A stretch of DNA of 64,000 bases from Fusobacterium perfoetens (GCF_021531595.1 NZ_JADYUD010000007.1:47387-111386), one strand, 5' to 3'; positions 9,453 to 18,718 are shown, numbered from the stretch's first letter. Numbers and translations are program-made. The notes: a model not told the origin generated them from the letters alone.

Positions 9453-11075
9453 TTAAATATGCTGAAAAGTTTCCATTCCTGCATCATTAAATCCACTATC
9501 TTTTACAACATCAACCTTTAATCTTATATAAAGGTCTGTAACTTCTTTTCTTTCAGAACTATTTTTAAAAAGAGCTCCTACAACAGGAACTGCAGATATA
9601 AAAGGAATTCTACTTTCACCCTTTTGGATTATTCCCTTTTTAAGTCCTCCTATAAAAACTGTATCTCCATCTTTCATTCTCACTGTTGTTTCTATATTTC
9701 TTGAAATTTTTGAACCTCCCTTCATATCAGAATCCGTACTGCTGTCATCATCTTCTATATAATTCTGCATTTTAAAATCACTTGTTTCAAGATTTATTTT
9801 TAAGACAATTGAATCATCTTTCATAATTTCTGGAGTAACATTCAAAATTATTCCCGCTTCTCTAAAAATTGGAGTATAAGTTGTTTTTCCATTTTCATCG
9901 TTTTCTGTTTTTTCCTGCCCTATTATTCTTTCCTCAGTTATTTTAAAAACTCCCTCTTTTCCGCTTGTTGTTACTATTGAAGGCACTGCACTAATTGTAA
10001 GATCTTGTGTTCCTTGAAGAAGATTAAAACTCATTCTTAAAATATCTTCATCATTGTTAAAATTTCTTACAAGAGTGAAAACAGAAGAAAAAAGAGAACC
10101 TATTCCTGTTACTGACGAGTCAGTTAAGATTCCTGTACTTATACTATTTTCTGCTTTTTCTGTATTTCCACCATAAAGCCATGAAAATCCTAAATCTTCA
10201 AAAAGATTTTCTGTCACATCTAAAATTTGAGCTGTAATTCTTACTTGTTTATTATGACTGTCTAACTCTTCAAGATATTTTTTTATCTTTAATACTTTTT
10301 TCTTTTCACCACTCACATAAATTATTCCTTTATCTTTGTTTTTTGAAAAGTTAACACCCTCTTTTAATCCTGTATCAAGCATATTTTCAATATTTATAGT
10401 TTCCACATCACTGAATTTTATTTTTTCTATAACAAATCCCTCTTCTTCTGCCTCTTTTTTCTCCTCTTTTTCTTTAAGATCTTTTTCCATAAATATCTTT
10501 ACAGTATTATCTTTTTTATTTACATCAATCATTTCCCCTTCTATTCTGCAACCTTTTTTTTCTGCACGAATAAAATAAACTCCATATGGAATATTTTTAA
10601 ATCTGAATATACCATTTACATCTGTATAAACAGGATAGGAGTAATCATCAAGAAGAGTTATTTTTACTCCCTCAATATCTTTTTTATATTCAAGAGATGA
10701 AACTTTCCCTGTTATATTTCCTCTCCCTTCTTTCTGAACTATTCTTGGAGAAATAAATATATATCCCTTTTCCTTTTTTGCCTTCCATTCATTACTTTCA
10801 CATAAAATTGAAAGAATTTTTGTTAAAGTTGCTCCCTCTTTGCAAAATATATCTATATTTTTTTCTTTTATACTTTCTTCAGGAACTATTTCAACTCCCC
10901 CTTCTTTAGAAAGATAAAAAAGAAAATCAGATACTTTTATTCCTGAAACATTTATTTCTTCTTTATATATTATCTTTTCTGTATCTATTTCTGTTTCCCC
11001 AAAAGTTAAAAAACATATAGAAAAGAAAAATACAAGATAAAAACTAATTTTTCTTAATACTCTTTTCACCCTCAT
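9453..11075 (-). CDS. Secretin (GspD/PilQ-like) with an inserted carboxypeptidase-regulatory-like domain
   Basis: Outer-membrane ring subunit of the pilus/secretion machine. Order: signal peptide (about 1-27, ending LTFG), an STN-type N0 domain (about 40-110), a small beta-sandwich resembling the carboxypeptidase regulatory domain (about 118-195, with GVKITLLDDYSYPVYTDVNG and GIFRFKNIPYGVYFIRAEKK), a linker rich in Lys/Glu, an N1-type domain (215-275) and the secretin beta-domain (285-530), ending with SRIPFISAVPVVGALFKNSS. At 540 residues it has fewer N domains than typical GspD. The beta-sandwich insert is unusual for a secretin. It overlaps the preceding gene by about 30 bases. Confidence 0.9.
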   Translation of the reverse strand: MRVKRVLRKISFYLVFFFSICFLTFGETEIDTEKIIYKEEINVSGIKVSDFLFYLSKEGGVEIVPEESIKEKNIDIFCKEGATLTKILSILCESNEWKAKKEKGYIFISPRIVQKEGRGNITGKVSSLEYKKDIEGVKITLLDDYSYPVYTDVNGIFRFKNIPYGVYFIRAEKKGCRIEGEMIDVNKKDNTVKIFMEKDLKEKEEKKEAEEEGFVIEKIKFSDVETINIENMLDTGLKEGVNFSKNKDKGIIYVSGEKKKVLKIKKYLEELDSHNKQVRITAQILDVTENLFEDLGFSWLYGGNTEKAENSISTGILTDSSVTGIGSLFSSVFTLVRNFNNDEDILRMSFNLLQGTQDLTISAVPSIVTTSGKEGVFKITEERIIGQEKTENDENGKTTYTPIFREAGIILNVTPEIMKDDSIVLKINLETSDFKMQNYIEDDDSSTDSDMKGGSKISRNIETTVRMKDGDTVFIGGLKKGIIQKGESRIPFISAVPVVGALFKNSSERKEVTDLYIRLKVDVVKDSGFNDAGMETFQHI

Positions 11076-11859
11076 CACCTAAATAAAATACTGCTCTTTT
11101 CCCATTCTCTAAATTATGAAGTATAATTTTATTTTTTAATACATCTACTTTCCAATAACTTTCATTAAATTTAAATTTTTCTCCTTTTTTTAAATAATAC
11201 CTTTGCTCTATCCCTTTTTTATTAACAATATAAAATATCCCTCTATTTTCTCCTAACATTTTATATTTTAAAATTTTTATATCACCTTCACCTATATCTG
11301 TAACAGAAGTCTTTCTCTCAGCTGTTTTTAAATTTTCTGAAGTTTTTTCTATTTTTATTTCTATAGAAAATCTTAACTTTATCTTGTTGTCTTCTTTATA
11401 AAATTCAAAAGGTCCTTTAAAAATTGAAATATTTTCATTCTTATCTGTTTCAAGAAGAAAATTTATTATATTTTCTTCTGCTCCATATATTGTATAAGGA
11501 ACTAAACATCTATCTTCATTAAAAATACTTCTCCCTATTTCATATATTTCTATATTATTTTTTAATAATTTATCATTTAATTCTTTTTGAAATTCTCCTA
11601 AAGATTTATATCTCTTTTCATTTCTCTTTTTTTCTTCATAGCACTCTTTTTGTTTTTCTTTTTCAGCTATAAGTTTCTTTATATCTTCAGTTATAATTTT
11701 TTCTGTTGAAATAATTCTTTCAAGTCTTTTCTGCTTAAGTTCAATATTTTTTCTATTTTCATAAATTTTTTCTAAAGGAACTGCTACAAAAAAATAAAAA
11801 GCAACTGCTGCTCCTATAAAAAACGATATCTTTTTATGTTCTAATATAAATTTCTCCAT
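11044..11859 (-). CDS. PilO/GspM-like inner-membrane protein with PilP-like tail
   Basis: 271 residues. One membrane helix near the N-terminus (about 11-28), then a strongly charged coiled coil (35-100), a compact alpha/beta region (100-170) and a C-terminal segment (about 200-265) of short strands (GIFYIVNKKGIEQRY, KNKIILHNLENGKRAVFYLG) that looks like the beta domain of PilP/GspC. Topology and position, between the PilN-like gene and the secretin, match PilO. A fusion of PilO and PilP roles would link the inner platform to the secretin. Similarity is by topology, not by strong motifs. Confidence 0.6.
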   Translation of the reverse strand: MEKFILEHKKISFFIGAAVAFYFFVAVPLEKIYENRKNIELKQKRLERIISTEKIITEDIKKLIAEKEKQKECYEEKKRNEKRYKSLGEFQKELNDKLLKNNIEIYEIGRSIFNEDRCLVPYTIYGAEENIINFLLETDKNENISIFKGPFEFYKEDNKIKLRFSIEIKIEKTSENLKTAERKTSVTDIGEGDIKILKYKMLGENRGIFYIVNKKGIEQRYYLKKGEKFKFNESYWKVDVLKNKIILHNLENGKRAVFYLGDEGEKSIKKN

Positions 11860-12830
11860 TATTGCACCTTTAGTTCCAGAAAAAATTCATAAAAATTTTC
11901 TTTTTTTATAATGTAATCATAAACTACTTTTTCTATTCTGCTATCTTTTTCAAGAATCTTTGAATATTCAAAAAGAGAGTTTTCATCAAGAGAATTTCCT
12001 TTTATTGTAAGAATATTTTTTTCAAAATAAATATTTTCTGCTGTTATATTTTCTGGCATCATTTTTAAAATTCTGAAAATCTTATCATTAAAATATTCTT
12101 TATTTTTTGAAAATTCTTCCAGCTTTTCTTTTAATACAGATATTTCTTTTTCAAGCATATTATATTCTGCTTTTAATTTTTCTATCTTTTCTTCCCCTAA
12201 AATAATTTCTCTATTTACAATTTCTTTTTCCCTTTCAAGTTTTGAATTATAATATTTTATTCCTAAAAAAAATAAAATAAAAATTAATCCTAAGATAATA
12301 TATTGTTTTTTTCCTTTTATATCTCCTTTTCTTTGAAATAAAATATCATAATCGTCTAAGATATAATCCTCTTCATCTTTTATAAAAATTTTATTTACTT
12401 TTAGATTTTTTCTTAAAATGAATTCAACAATCTCTTCTATAAAATCTCTTTCAAAAATAAAAACAATATATATTTCATCTGATTTTTTAAAAAATTTTAT
12501 AAAATAATTTTCTATATTGTCTTCATCTAAAAATTCTTTTGCTGAATATTCTATATATTTTTCAAGATTTTCTTCTGAAACTTCATCTTTTGCTACCTGA
12601 ACCTCAAATTTTTTAAAACAAAATTCATCTATAAAAATATCCAGAAAAAGTTTTCTTAATTTTCCACTATAAAGATTTAATTTTCTTTCTATATTTTCTG
12701 TATCCCAATCTGTTTTTTGAAAAATTTTTTCTACTTCATTTTCCGTTTCGTATATAATAATTTCATCTGAAAAAACTATTTTCCCTTTTCTTTTATTAAA
12801 TATTTTATTTTTTATATCAGTATATTTCAA
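11859..12830 (-). CDS. PilN/GspL-like assembly protein
   Basis: 323 residues. A cytoplasmic N-terminal half of about 170 residues could be a diverged PilM/GspL-type domain, but I see no clear actin-fold motif. A single membrane helix (about 175-193, IILGLIFILFFLGI) follows, then a long coiled coil (197-250) and a small alpha/beta domain that includes MMPENITAENIYFEKNILTI, the pattern typical of PilN. The stop codon overlaps the start of the PilO-like gene by one base. Inner-membrane platform component by context. Confidence 0.62.
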   Translation of the reverse strand: MKYTDIKNKIFNKRKGKIVFSDEIIIYETENEVEKIFQKTDWDTENIERKLNLYSGKLRKLFLDIFIDEFCFKKFEVQVAKDEVSEENLEKYIEYSAKEFLDEDNIENYFIKFFKKSDEIYIVFIFERDFIEEIVEFILRKNLKVNKIFIKDEEDYILDDYDILFQRKGDIKGKKQYIILGLIFILFFLGIKYYNSKLEREKEIVNREIILGEEKIEKLKAEYNMLEKEISVLKEKLEEFSKNKEYFNDKIFRILKMMPENITAENIYFEKNILTIKGNSLDENSLFEYSKILEKDSRIEKVVYDYIIKKENFYEFFLELKVQ

Positions 12831-13449
12831 ATCTTAACTCCTTAATTTCACAATTAACAAGAGAATCTTCATTTAAATCTTTTTCAAATATATACTCTGT
12901 ATGAACCTGTCCCATTATTTTTATAATATATTTTTTATCTTCCATTTCTTCGGCATAAACATTTTTTAATTCTTTTGAAAAAGAAATTACAGCCTTATTA
13001 GTTCTTTTGGGAACACTGTTATTTTTTATAAGATTTTTAAATTTAAAAACTGTCTCCTTATCAGAATAATCATAAGTTTTATCATCTCCATCACTATTTT
13101 TTATAAATATTTTATCAATAACAAAACCATTATCACTTTTTGTAAAAGCATCATAATTATTAAGCCATAAAAGAGTATTCCCCTTTTTCATAAAATATCT
13201 GATTACATCTTTTGTATCAGGATTTTCTGAAATTTCCTTTTCTATTTCTTCCACTTTTTTTAAAAAAACTGCTTCTAAAAGATTTTCTATACTTTCATTT
13301 TTTTCTATTTCTTTTCTGTCTCTTAATACAAAAAGTTCTTCTGATATAAGAAAAGAAGCTGAAAATATTGCCCAACTTATAAAAGAAAAAACAAGAACAG
13401 CCACTACAGTTATATATCCTTTTTTCTTGTTTTCTTTTTTTACTTCCAT
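12817..13449 (-). CDS. PilX/GspK-like prepilin-like protein
   Basis: 210 residues starting with a basic leader and Gly (KKKGYITVVAVLVFSFISW), then a hydrophobic helix, as in prepilins. The Glu at position +5 after the Gly is replaced by Val, which is the hallmark of the GspK/PilX class of tip minor pilins. The rest is charged, with no recognised domain. It overlaps its neighbours by 14 and 10 bases. Confidence 0.62.
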   Translation of the reverse strand: MEVKKENKKKGYITVVAVLVFSFISWAIFSASFLISEELFVLRDRKEIEKNESIENLLEAVFLKKVEEIEKEISENPDTKDVIRYFMKKGNTLLWLNNYDAFTKSDNGFVIDKIFIKNSDGDDKTYDYSDKETVFKFKNLIKNNSVPKRTNKAVISFSKELKNVYAEEMEDKKYIIKIMGQVHTEYIFEKDLNEDSLVNCEIKELRFEIY

Positions 13450-13904
13450 ATATATTCTTCCTCTTTTGAAGTTTTATATGCTATTCTTAATTTTATAAAT
13501 CCATCTTCTTCAAAAAATTTTCCTTTAACACTTTCAAAAACTATATCATCTTTAAGTCTTTGTCCATCTACAACAGTATATCTTATAAAACTGCTTCCAT
13601 ATTCCTTTCCTGTAAAATAATAAACAACCTTTATTGTTTTACATTCCCCGTCTTCATATATATCTTTTATTGCTTCTAATTTACCATCATTTAAAATTTT
13701 TATCTCTCTGCTATTTTTAATTTCCCTATTTATATTTTCCATTACATATATAAAATTTCTGTTGTATCTAAGTTCTTTTCTCACTGTATTTTTTAAATTT
13801 ATACTCTGTTTTATAAATGGAAGAGCAAAACTCATAAAAACAGCAAAAATTCCTGCTACAATAACCCCTTCCAACAAAAAAATCCCTTTTCTCTTTTCTT
13901 TCAT
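13440..13904 (-). CDS. Minor pseudopilin (GspJ/PilW-like)
   Basis: 154 residues. Prepilin leader KEKRKG followed by IFLLEGVIVAGIFAVFMSFA, with the expected Gly at -1 and Glu at +5, then a hydrophobic helix and a short globular part. The class III signal would be cut by the peptidase encoded two genes upstream. Which minor pilin it corresponds to cannot be settled by eye. Overlaps both neighbours by a few bases. Confidence 0.75.
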   Translation of the reverse strand: MKEKRKGIFLLEGVIVAGIFAVFMSFALPFIKQSINLKNTVRKELRYNRNFIYVMENINREIKNSREIKILNDGKLEAIKDIYEDGECKTIKVVYYFTGKEYGSSFIRYTVVDGQRLKDDIVFESVKGKFFEEDGFIKLRIAYKTSKEEEYIWK

Positions 13905-14338
13905 ATAGGAAGAATCTTTTTTATTATCTTATCTTTTGTTTTTACTTCTAAAATAAAAACCTCTGTAAAACTTTTTTCTATTTTATCTTCTTCTATAAAT
14001 ACTTTACTCTTTAAAAGAGATATCTTAATATCCGAAGAAATCTTTATTCCTCTTAATTTAGTAACTGTTTTTTCAGGTCCTTCTTTTAAAATAAAAACTC
14101 CTTTTTCTGTGTCATCTTTTATAAGATAATAAGTTTTATCTGCACCTCCTTTTTCTTTTAATTTTTTTATAAATACACTCTCTAAATTCTCAGTGAGTTT
14201 TCTTATCTCATAATCTTCTTTTATATAATTAAGTTTATTTATATTTTTGTTCATAAGCATAACAAGTGGTAATATTATAATTGAAAATAACCCTGCAACA
14301 GCTATGAACTCTATAAAAAGATATCCTTTTCTTTTCAT
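13901..14338 (-). CDS. Minor pseudopilin (GspI/PilV-like)
   Basis: 145 residues. Leader KRKG followed by YLFIEFIAVAGLFSIIILPL with Gly -1 and Glu +5. The globular part is small and lysine-rich. Overlaps the peptidase gene and the next pseudopilin by four bases each, typical of coupled translation. Confidence 0.72.
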   Translation of the reverse strand: MKRKGYLFIEFIAVAGLFSIIILPLVMLMNKNINKLNYIKEDYEIRKLTENLESVFIKKLKEKGGADKTYYLIKDDTEKGVFILKEGPEKTVTKLRGIKISSDIKISLLKSKVFIEEDKIEKSFTEVFILEVKTKDKIIKKILPI

Positions 14339-14802
14339 AAAATTACTATAACCCCAAAAACTACACTTCCTATACAGATAAAAGGAGCAAATGGTATTTC
14401 CTTCTCTTTTTTATATTTTTTTAAAATTATTAATGGTGTTACAAAAATAAATCCTAAAATAAAAATAAGATTATGAAGTAATATCAGATTATAAATACCT
14501 GAATATCCTAAGTAAAAACCAATTGCTCCCATAAGTTTTATATCTCCAAATCCTATAACTTCTTTTTTAAAAAAATCACTTACATACCCATAGAGAAATA
14601 TAAAAAGTACTGGATAAATACCAAGTCCTAATAAACTCTTCTCAAAATCTCCATCTGCAAAAATTATTTTTAAAATTCCTAGAAAAATTATTCCAAGAGT
14701 AAAAAAATTGGGTATTATTTTTTCTTTTATATCTTTTAAAGTTATTAAGATTAGAAAAATAACAAAAAAAATATCAAAAATATGTTCTATAATTCTGTCC
14801 AT
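14335..14802 (-). CDS. Prepilin peptidase, short form without the methylase domain
   Basis: Membrane aspartic protease of the A24 family, about 155 residues with around five or six helices. The two catalytic aspartates are in TLKDIKEKIIPN (about residue 24) and GFGDIKLMGAIGF (about 83). The N-terminal zinc/methyltransferase domain of PilD/GspO is absent, so processed pilins may not be N-methylated by this protein, or another enzyme does it. It overlaps the major pseudopilin gene by 16 bases. Confidence 0.88.
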   Translation of the reverse strand: MDRIIEHIFDIFFVIFLILITLKDIKEKIIPNFFTLGIIFLGILKIIFADGDFEKSLLGLGIYPVLFIFLYGYVSDFFKKEVIGFGDIKLMGAIGFYLGYSGIYNLILLHNLIFILGFIFVTPLIILKKYKKEKEIPFAPFICIGSVVFGVIVIL

Positions 14803-15278
14803 TTATCTCCATTTATATTATATTTTTTTATTTCGTCTCCATGAGTAAACCATATATTTATTCCATCAGATTTTTTATTATCTCCTTCTCCTGTTACTTC
14901 TGGATCTTTTGTAGTAAATCCTATTTCTCCTCCATAAATAATTTCTTCACTGTCTGCTTCTTCTTTGCTTCCTCCTATTTCCACTACAACTTTACCATCT
15001 TTCACTAAATCTGAAGCATTTTCTGAAAGATATTTTTCAAGATTTTTAAATTGCTCTGCTGTTATCTCTCCATATTCTGTACTTTTTACAAAACTTTCTC
15101 CTTCATCTAAATAGTAAAGCTGAGATGCTGTTCTTAAAGACTCAAGTACAGCTACTGCTTTTGTTTCTTTTCCTTTAGCCATATAAACCATAACCTTTGG
15201 AGTAATAAAGCTTGATAAAACACCTATTATCCCTAACACAACCAATAATTCAATAAGTGAAAAACCTTTGTTCTTCAT
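14787..15278 (-). CDS. Major pseudopilin (GspG/PilE-like)
   Basis: 163 residues. Leader MKNKG followed by FSLIELLVVLGIIGVLSSF, the canonical type IV prepilin signature with Phe +1 and Glu +5. The C-terminal part, GGEIGFTTKDPEVTG and DGINIWFTHGDE, is a short acidic domain. Being the best match to consensus, it is the likely main fibre subunit. Good ribosome site AGGGAGGGG. Confidence 0.92.
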   Translation of the reverse strand: MKNKGFSLIELLVVLGIIGVLSSFITPKVMVYMAKGKETKAVAVLESLRTASQLYYLDEGESFVKSTEYGEITAEQFKNLEKYLSENASDLVKDGKVVVEIGGSKEEADSEEIIYGGEIGFTTKDPEVTGEGDNKKSDGINIWFTHGDEIKKYNINGDKWTEL

Positions 15279-15296
15279 AAAAACCCCTCCCTGCTT

Positions 15297-16460
15297 TTAA
15301 ATATTATCCATCATTTGAAAAATTGGAAGATATATTCCCAAAAATATTAATCCAGTGATTATTCCTATTATAATAATACTCACTGGTTCTAGAACTTTTA
15401 TTCCCAGCTGAAATTTTTCTTTTAAATACTCTTTATTTCTTAATGATACTGCAAAAAGAGTATCTACAAGTTCTCCTGATTCTTCCCCTGAGTTTATAAG
15501 TTCCAAATCTATTTTTGAAAAAACTTCCATTTTTTCAAAAGATTTTCCTATACTTTTTCCTTTTCTCAAATACTTTTCAGATTCTTCAATTCTTTTTTCA
15601 AAATATACATTATCTGTTTCCTCTTCCAATATTTTTACTGCTTCTGTTATCGTTATTCCAGAAGCCAAGAGAATTCCTAAAACATATGTAAAATTTGAAA
15701 TAAAAATTTTATCTTCTATATATTTAAATATATTAACTTTCATAAATTTTTGAAATAATTTTTCTCTTAATTTTTTCTTTTTCAAAAATCCTGTTATTAT
15801 AATTAAAATAAATATTCCAACAGAAACAATAAAAATAAAATTATCTGCAAAAAAAATTATAAACCTTGTTATTAAAGGCGGGCTTTGAGAAGAAGCTTTT
15901 ATTATTTTTATAAAATCAGGAAGAATATATATCCCTGTAAAAATTATTAAAAAGATAATCATTATAAATACTGTCAGAGGATAAAACATGATTTTTAAAA
16001 TCTCTTTTTTTGCTTTTTCTCTGTCTCGCATTCCTTTTTCAATAATTTCAAAAGCCTGATATATATTTCCAGATTCTTCTCCCGACTTAATTATCGTATA
16101 TTCACTTGCTTTAAGATTTAATCCACTGTTTTTAAACATTTCATGAAGACTTTCTCCATTTCTTAGAGAGTCTTTCATCTTATTTATATAAAATCTTAAA
16201 TTTCTATTCTCGCCTAATATTTCAAAAATCCTTTGAAAAGAGTATCCATTTTTTATAAACATCTTTGATTGTGTGAAAATCATAATTACATCTTCCAATT
16301 TTTCTTTTCTTGTAAAAAAAGGAATATAATACAATTTTTCTGAAAAAATATCTTCACTTTTAATTTTTTTTCTTACATCTTTTTCATCATTTCCTCTGCT
16401 GAATCCTAATATAAATTTTCCTTTTCTTGTATATCCTGTATAAAAATATAATTTCAGCAT
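15297..16460 (-). CDS. Inner-membrane platform protein GspF/PilC
   Basis: 387 residues, two T2SSF domains. Each holds the SGE motif (TIIKSGEESGNIYQAFEII near 130 and LINSGEESGELVDTLF near 330) followed by hydrophobic pairs of helices (about 165-220 and 355-380). It couples the ATPase to pilin extraction from the membrane. Overlaps the GspE gene end by seven bases. Confidence 0.93.
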   Translation of the reverse strand: MLKLYFYTGYTRKGKFILGFSRGNDEKDVRKKIKSEDIFSEKLYYIPFFTRKEKLEDVIMIFTQSKMFIKNGYSFQRIFEILGENRNLRFYINKMKDSLRNGESLHEMFKNSGLNLKASEYTIIKSGEESGNIYQAFEIIEKGMRDREKAKKEILKIMFYPLTVFIMIIFLIIFTGIYILPDFIKIIKASSQSPPLITRFIIFFADNFIFIVSVGIFILIIITGFLKKKKLREKLFQKFMKVNIFKYIEDKIFISNFTYVLGILLASGITITEAVKILEEETDNVYFEKRIEESEKYLRKGKSIGKSFEKMEVFSKIDLELINSGEESGELVDTLFAVSLRNKEYLKEKFQLGIKVLEPVSIIIIGIITGLIFLGIYLPIFQMMDNI

Positions 16461-17728
16461 TCTCTTATAATTTCATCAAGTGAGGTTATTCCACAAGAAG
16501 CTTTATCAACACCATTTATAATAAGAGAAGTCATACCATTTAATATCCCTTCTTTTTCTATTTCTCTCACTGATGCTCCTTTTTCTATTTTTTCAGCCAT
16601 ACTACTATCTATATATAAAAATTCACCTATCACAGTACGACCTTTATACCCTGTATAATTACATTCTTTACATCCTTTTCCTGTATAAAAAATTTTATCT
16701 CTGTATTTTGATTTATCTATTCCAAGAATTTTTAATTTTTCTTCATAATTTTTATCTTCTTCCATGCAGTAAGGACAAAGTTTTCTTACAAGTCTCTGAT
16801 TTTGTATTCCTTTTACCCCAGCTGAAATAATATAAGGTTCTACTCCTAAATTCATAAGTCTTTTTATAGTGCTGCTACTTGTACTTGTATGAAGAGTTGA
16901 AATTACAAGATGTCCTGTAAGAGAAGCTTTTAAAGCTATTTCTGCTGTCTCACTGTCTCTTATTTCACCTATCATTATAATATCTGCATCTTGCCTTAAA
17001 ACTCCTTTTAAAACTACAGGGAAAGTAAGGCCTATATCGTCTCTGCATTGTATTTGATTGATTCCGTCAATACTGTATTCAACTGGATTTTCAATAGTTG
17101 TTATATTTACTTCCTCATTATTAAGTTCATTTAATACAGCATACATTGAAGTAGTTTTACCACTTCCCATAGGACCTGTAAAAAGAAGCATTCCATTTTT
17201 TCTTTTTATTATTTCAAAAAGTTTTTTATAATATTCTTTCTCAAATCCCAATTCCTCTAGTGATTTTTTAATACTACTTTTATCAAGAAGCCTTATTACT
17301 ATTTTTTCTCCATGATAAGCAGGAATTATTCCCACCCGAAAATCTAATTCCTTATCCTTATATTTCATTTTAAATCTTCCATCTTGAGGAACTCTTCTCT
17401 CTGTAATATCAAGTCCACACATTATTTTTATCTTTGAAACTATAGGAGGATAATAATCTATGCTAAGTTCTTCTACTGTTAAAAGAATTCCATCTATCCT
17501 ATATCTTATTCTGAAAAAAGTACTGAAAGGCTCTATATGAATATCACTACATCTTCTTTCTATCCCCTCTGCAAAAACTCTATCTAAAAATTTTTCTATT
17601 TCAGGTTTTCTTTTTTCTTTTTCAAGTGATAGTTCTTTATTTTCTCCATAAAAAAAAGATGACTTCCTGTTTGACTTTTCAAACTTTAAATCATCTATTC
17701 TTAATATTTTTCCGCTGAATTTATTCAT
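16454..17728 (-). CDS. Assembly ATPase GspE/PilB
   Basis: Cytoplasmic hexameric ATPase powering fibre assembly, about 424 residues from the ATG at 17728 (site AGGAGG nine bases before); an upstream in-frame start at 17761 has no such site. It has Walker A GPMGSGKTT, the Asp box region GEIRDSETAEIA, the His box LVISTLHTSTS, and a zinc-binding pair CPYC ... CKEC in the C-domain. It lacks most of the N1 domain of typical 560-residue PilB/GspE. No second (retraction) ATPase is seen here. Confidence 0.94.
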   Translation of the reverse strand: MNKFSGKILRIDDLKFEKSNRKSSFFYGENKELSLEKEKRKPEIEKFLDRVFAEGIERRCSDIHIEPFSTFFRIRYRIDGILLTVEELSIDYYPPIVSKIKIMCGLDITERRVPQDGRFKMKYKDKELDFRVGIIPAYHGEKIVIRLLDKSSIKKSLEELGFEKEYYKKLFEIIKRKNGMLLFTGPMGSGKTTSMYAVLNELNNEEVNITTIENPVEYSIDGINQIQCRDDIGLTFPVVLKGVLRQDADIIMIGEIRDSETAEIALKASLTGHLVISTLHTSTSSSTIKRLMNLGVEPYIISAGVKGIQNQRLVRKLCPYCMEEDKNYEEKLKILGIDKSKYRDKIFYTGKGCKECNYTGYKGRTVIGEFLYIDSSMAEKIEKGASVREIEKEGILNGMTSLIINGVDKASCGITSLDEIIREC

Positions 17729-17777
17729 TGCTCTCCCTCCTGAAACTTCTCTCAGATGCAATAAATTTTCTGCAGAT

Positions 17778-18005
17778 TTATATTTCTATATCTTTTTCTT
17801 TTGAAACAATTTTAAAATTTTCTTTTTTATCTTCTGTTGAAAATCTTATTACATACCGTGTTTTTAAATAACTGCCTCTTATTTTTAAATCAACTGATAC
17901 CTGTTCCTGTAAAATAGTCTTATTTTTTATATATTTTGCTGTAATTCCTGTTCCTATACATATAAATAAAATAAAAACTATAAATATTTTTATTGTTTTT
18001 CCCAA
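17778..18005 (-). CDS. Small membrane-anchored protein of the pilus operon, unknown
   Basis: 75 residues: one N-terminal membrane helix (KIFIVFILFICIGTGITA) and a short, basic, strand-like tail. It has no prepilin Gly/Glu pattern. It overlaps the previous gene by 16 bases and is 49 bases before the GspE ATG, so it belongs to the operon. I do not recognise it. Confidence 0.6.
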   Translation of the reverse strand: MGKTIKIFIVFILFICIGTGITAKYIKNKTILQEQVSVDLKIRGSYLKTRYVIRFSTEDKKENFKIVSKEKDIEI

Positions 18006-18553
18006 CCTTCTTTTACCTCATTTTCCCCCAAATTATAGTGATATTCTCCTAAATCTTCATATTTTATTTTTCCAGCTCTCACATTTTTATAAACATTTAT
18101 TTTTAAAATTCTGCTCTGCTGAAAAGTATAGTATGCTATTCTATATTTTGCATTTTCTGAATAATCACAAATATAAACAGAAAATGCTTTAGAAATATTT
18201 CCCGTTTTTTTTGTCAAAAATTCCTTTTCTTTTTCAATATTTCCTTTTTTAACAGTAGCATATTTAAGCTTTTTAGGAAGATCTATTTTTTCTATTAAAA
18301 TATTTTTACCTTCAGGTTTTATTCTTATTTCTTTTTTTAAATAATCAAATTTTATCTCAAAAGTCTTTTTTGAAGCCAAAGATTTTGCAGTATATTTATA
18401 TACAGTTGTTTCAAATATATCTGCTGCTCTTTCTATTTCTCTTTTTTCATTTAAATTTTCATATTTAATATAAATTGATGCAAAAAGAAAAAATATAATT
18501 CCAACTGTCACTAATATTTCTGTTAAAATACTTCCTCTTCTTTTAATTTTAAT
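17990..18553 (-). CDS. GspH-like pseudopilin with a problematic start
   Basis: First gene of the pilus operon. The ordinary reading starts at a GTG (18511) that falls inside the hydrophobic helix. The same frame upstream encodes a perfect prepilin leader, KRRG followed by SILTEILVTVGIIFFLF (Gly -1, Glu +5), so the true protein must begin further up. The frame reaches only ATT codons (18547, 18553) before a stop at 18565. The only well-placed start is a TTG at 18575 behind AGAGGAAG. It is in another frame and meets a stop after eight codons, unless one base of the A5 run at 18564-18568 is skipped. See the finding. Confidence 0.72.
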   Translation of the reverse strand: MKIKRRGSILTEILVTVGIIFFLFASIYIKYENLNEKREIERAADIFETTVYKYTAKSLASKKTFEIKFDYLKKEIRIKPEGKNILIEKIDLPKKLKYATVKKGNIEKEKEFLTKKTGNISKAFSVYICDYSENAKYRIAYYTFQQSRILKINVYKNVRAGKIKYEDLGEYHYNLGENEVKEGWEKQ

Positions 18554-18597
18554 ACACCGTTTTTACTTTATACAAAGTCTTCCTCTCTATAATTGTT

Positions 18598-18626
18598 GTT
18601 ATACACCTTTTATATTAAATTGTAAA
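18598..18626 (-). promoter_or_regulatory. Promoter of the pilus operon
   Basis: Minus strand TTTACA (18626-18621), 17-bp spacer, TATAAC (18603-18598). Predicted RNA start near 18591, just before the AGAGAGGAAG ribosome site. Confidence 0.68.
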
Positions 18627-18718
18627 TATATTTTTTCTTTTTATAATTTGTTTTAATATATATTATTTGATTTTTTCATTTTTTATATTTTATAAAATTT
18701 TTATTATTTCAAAAAAAA

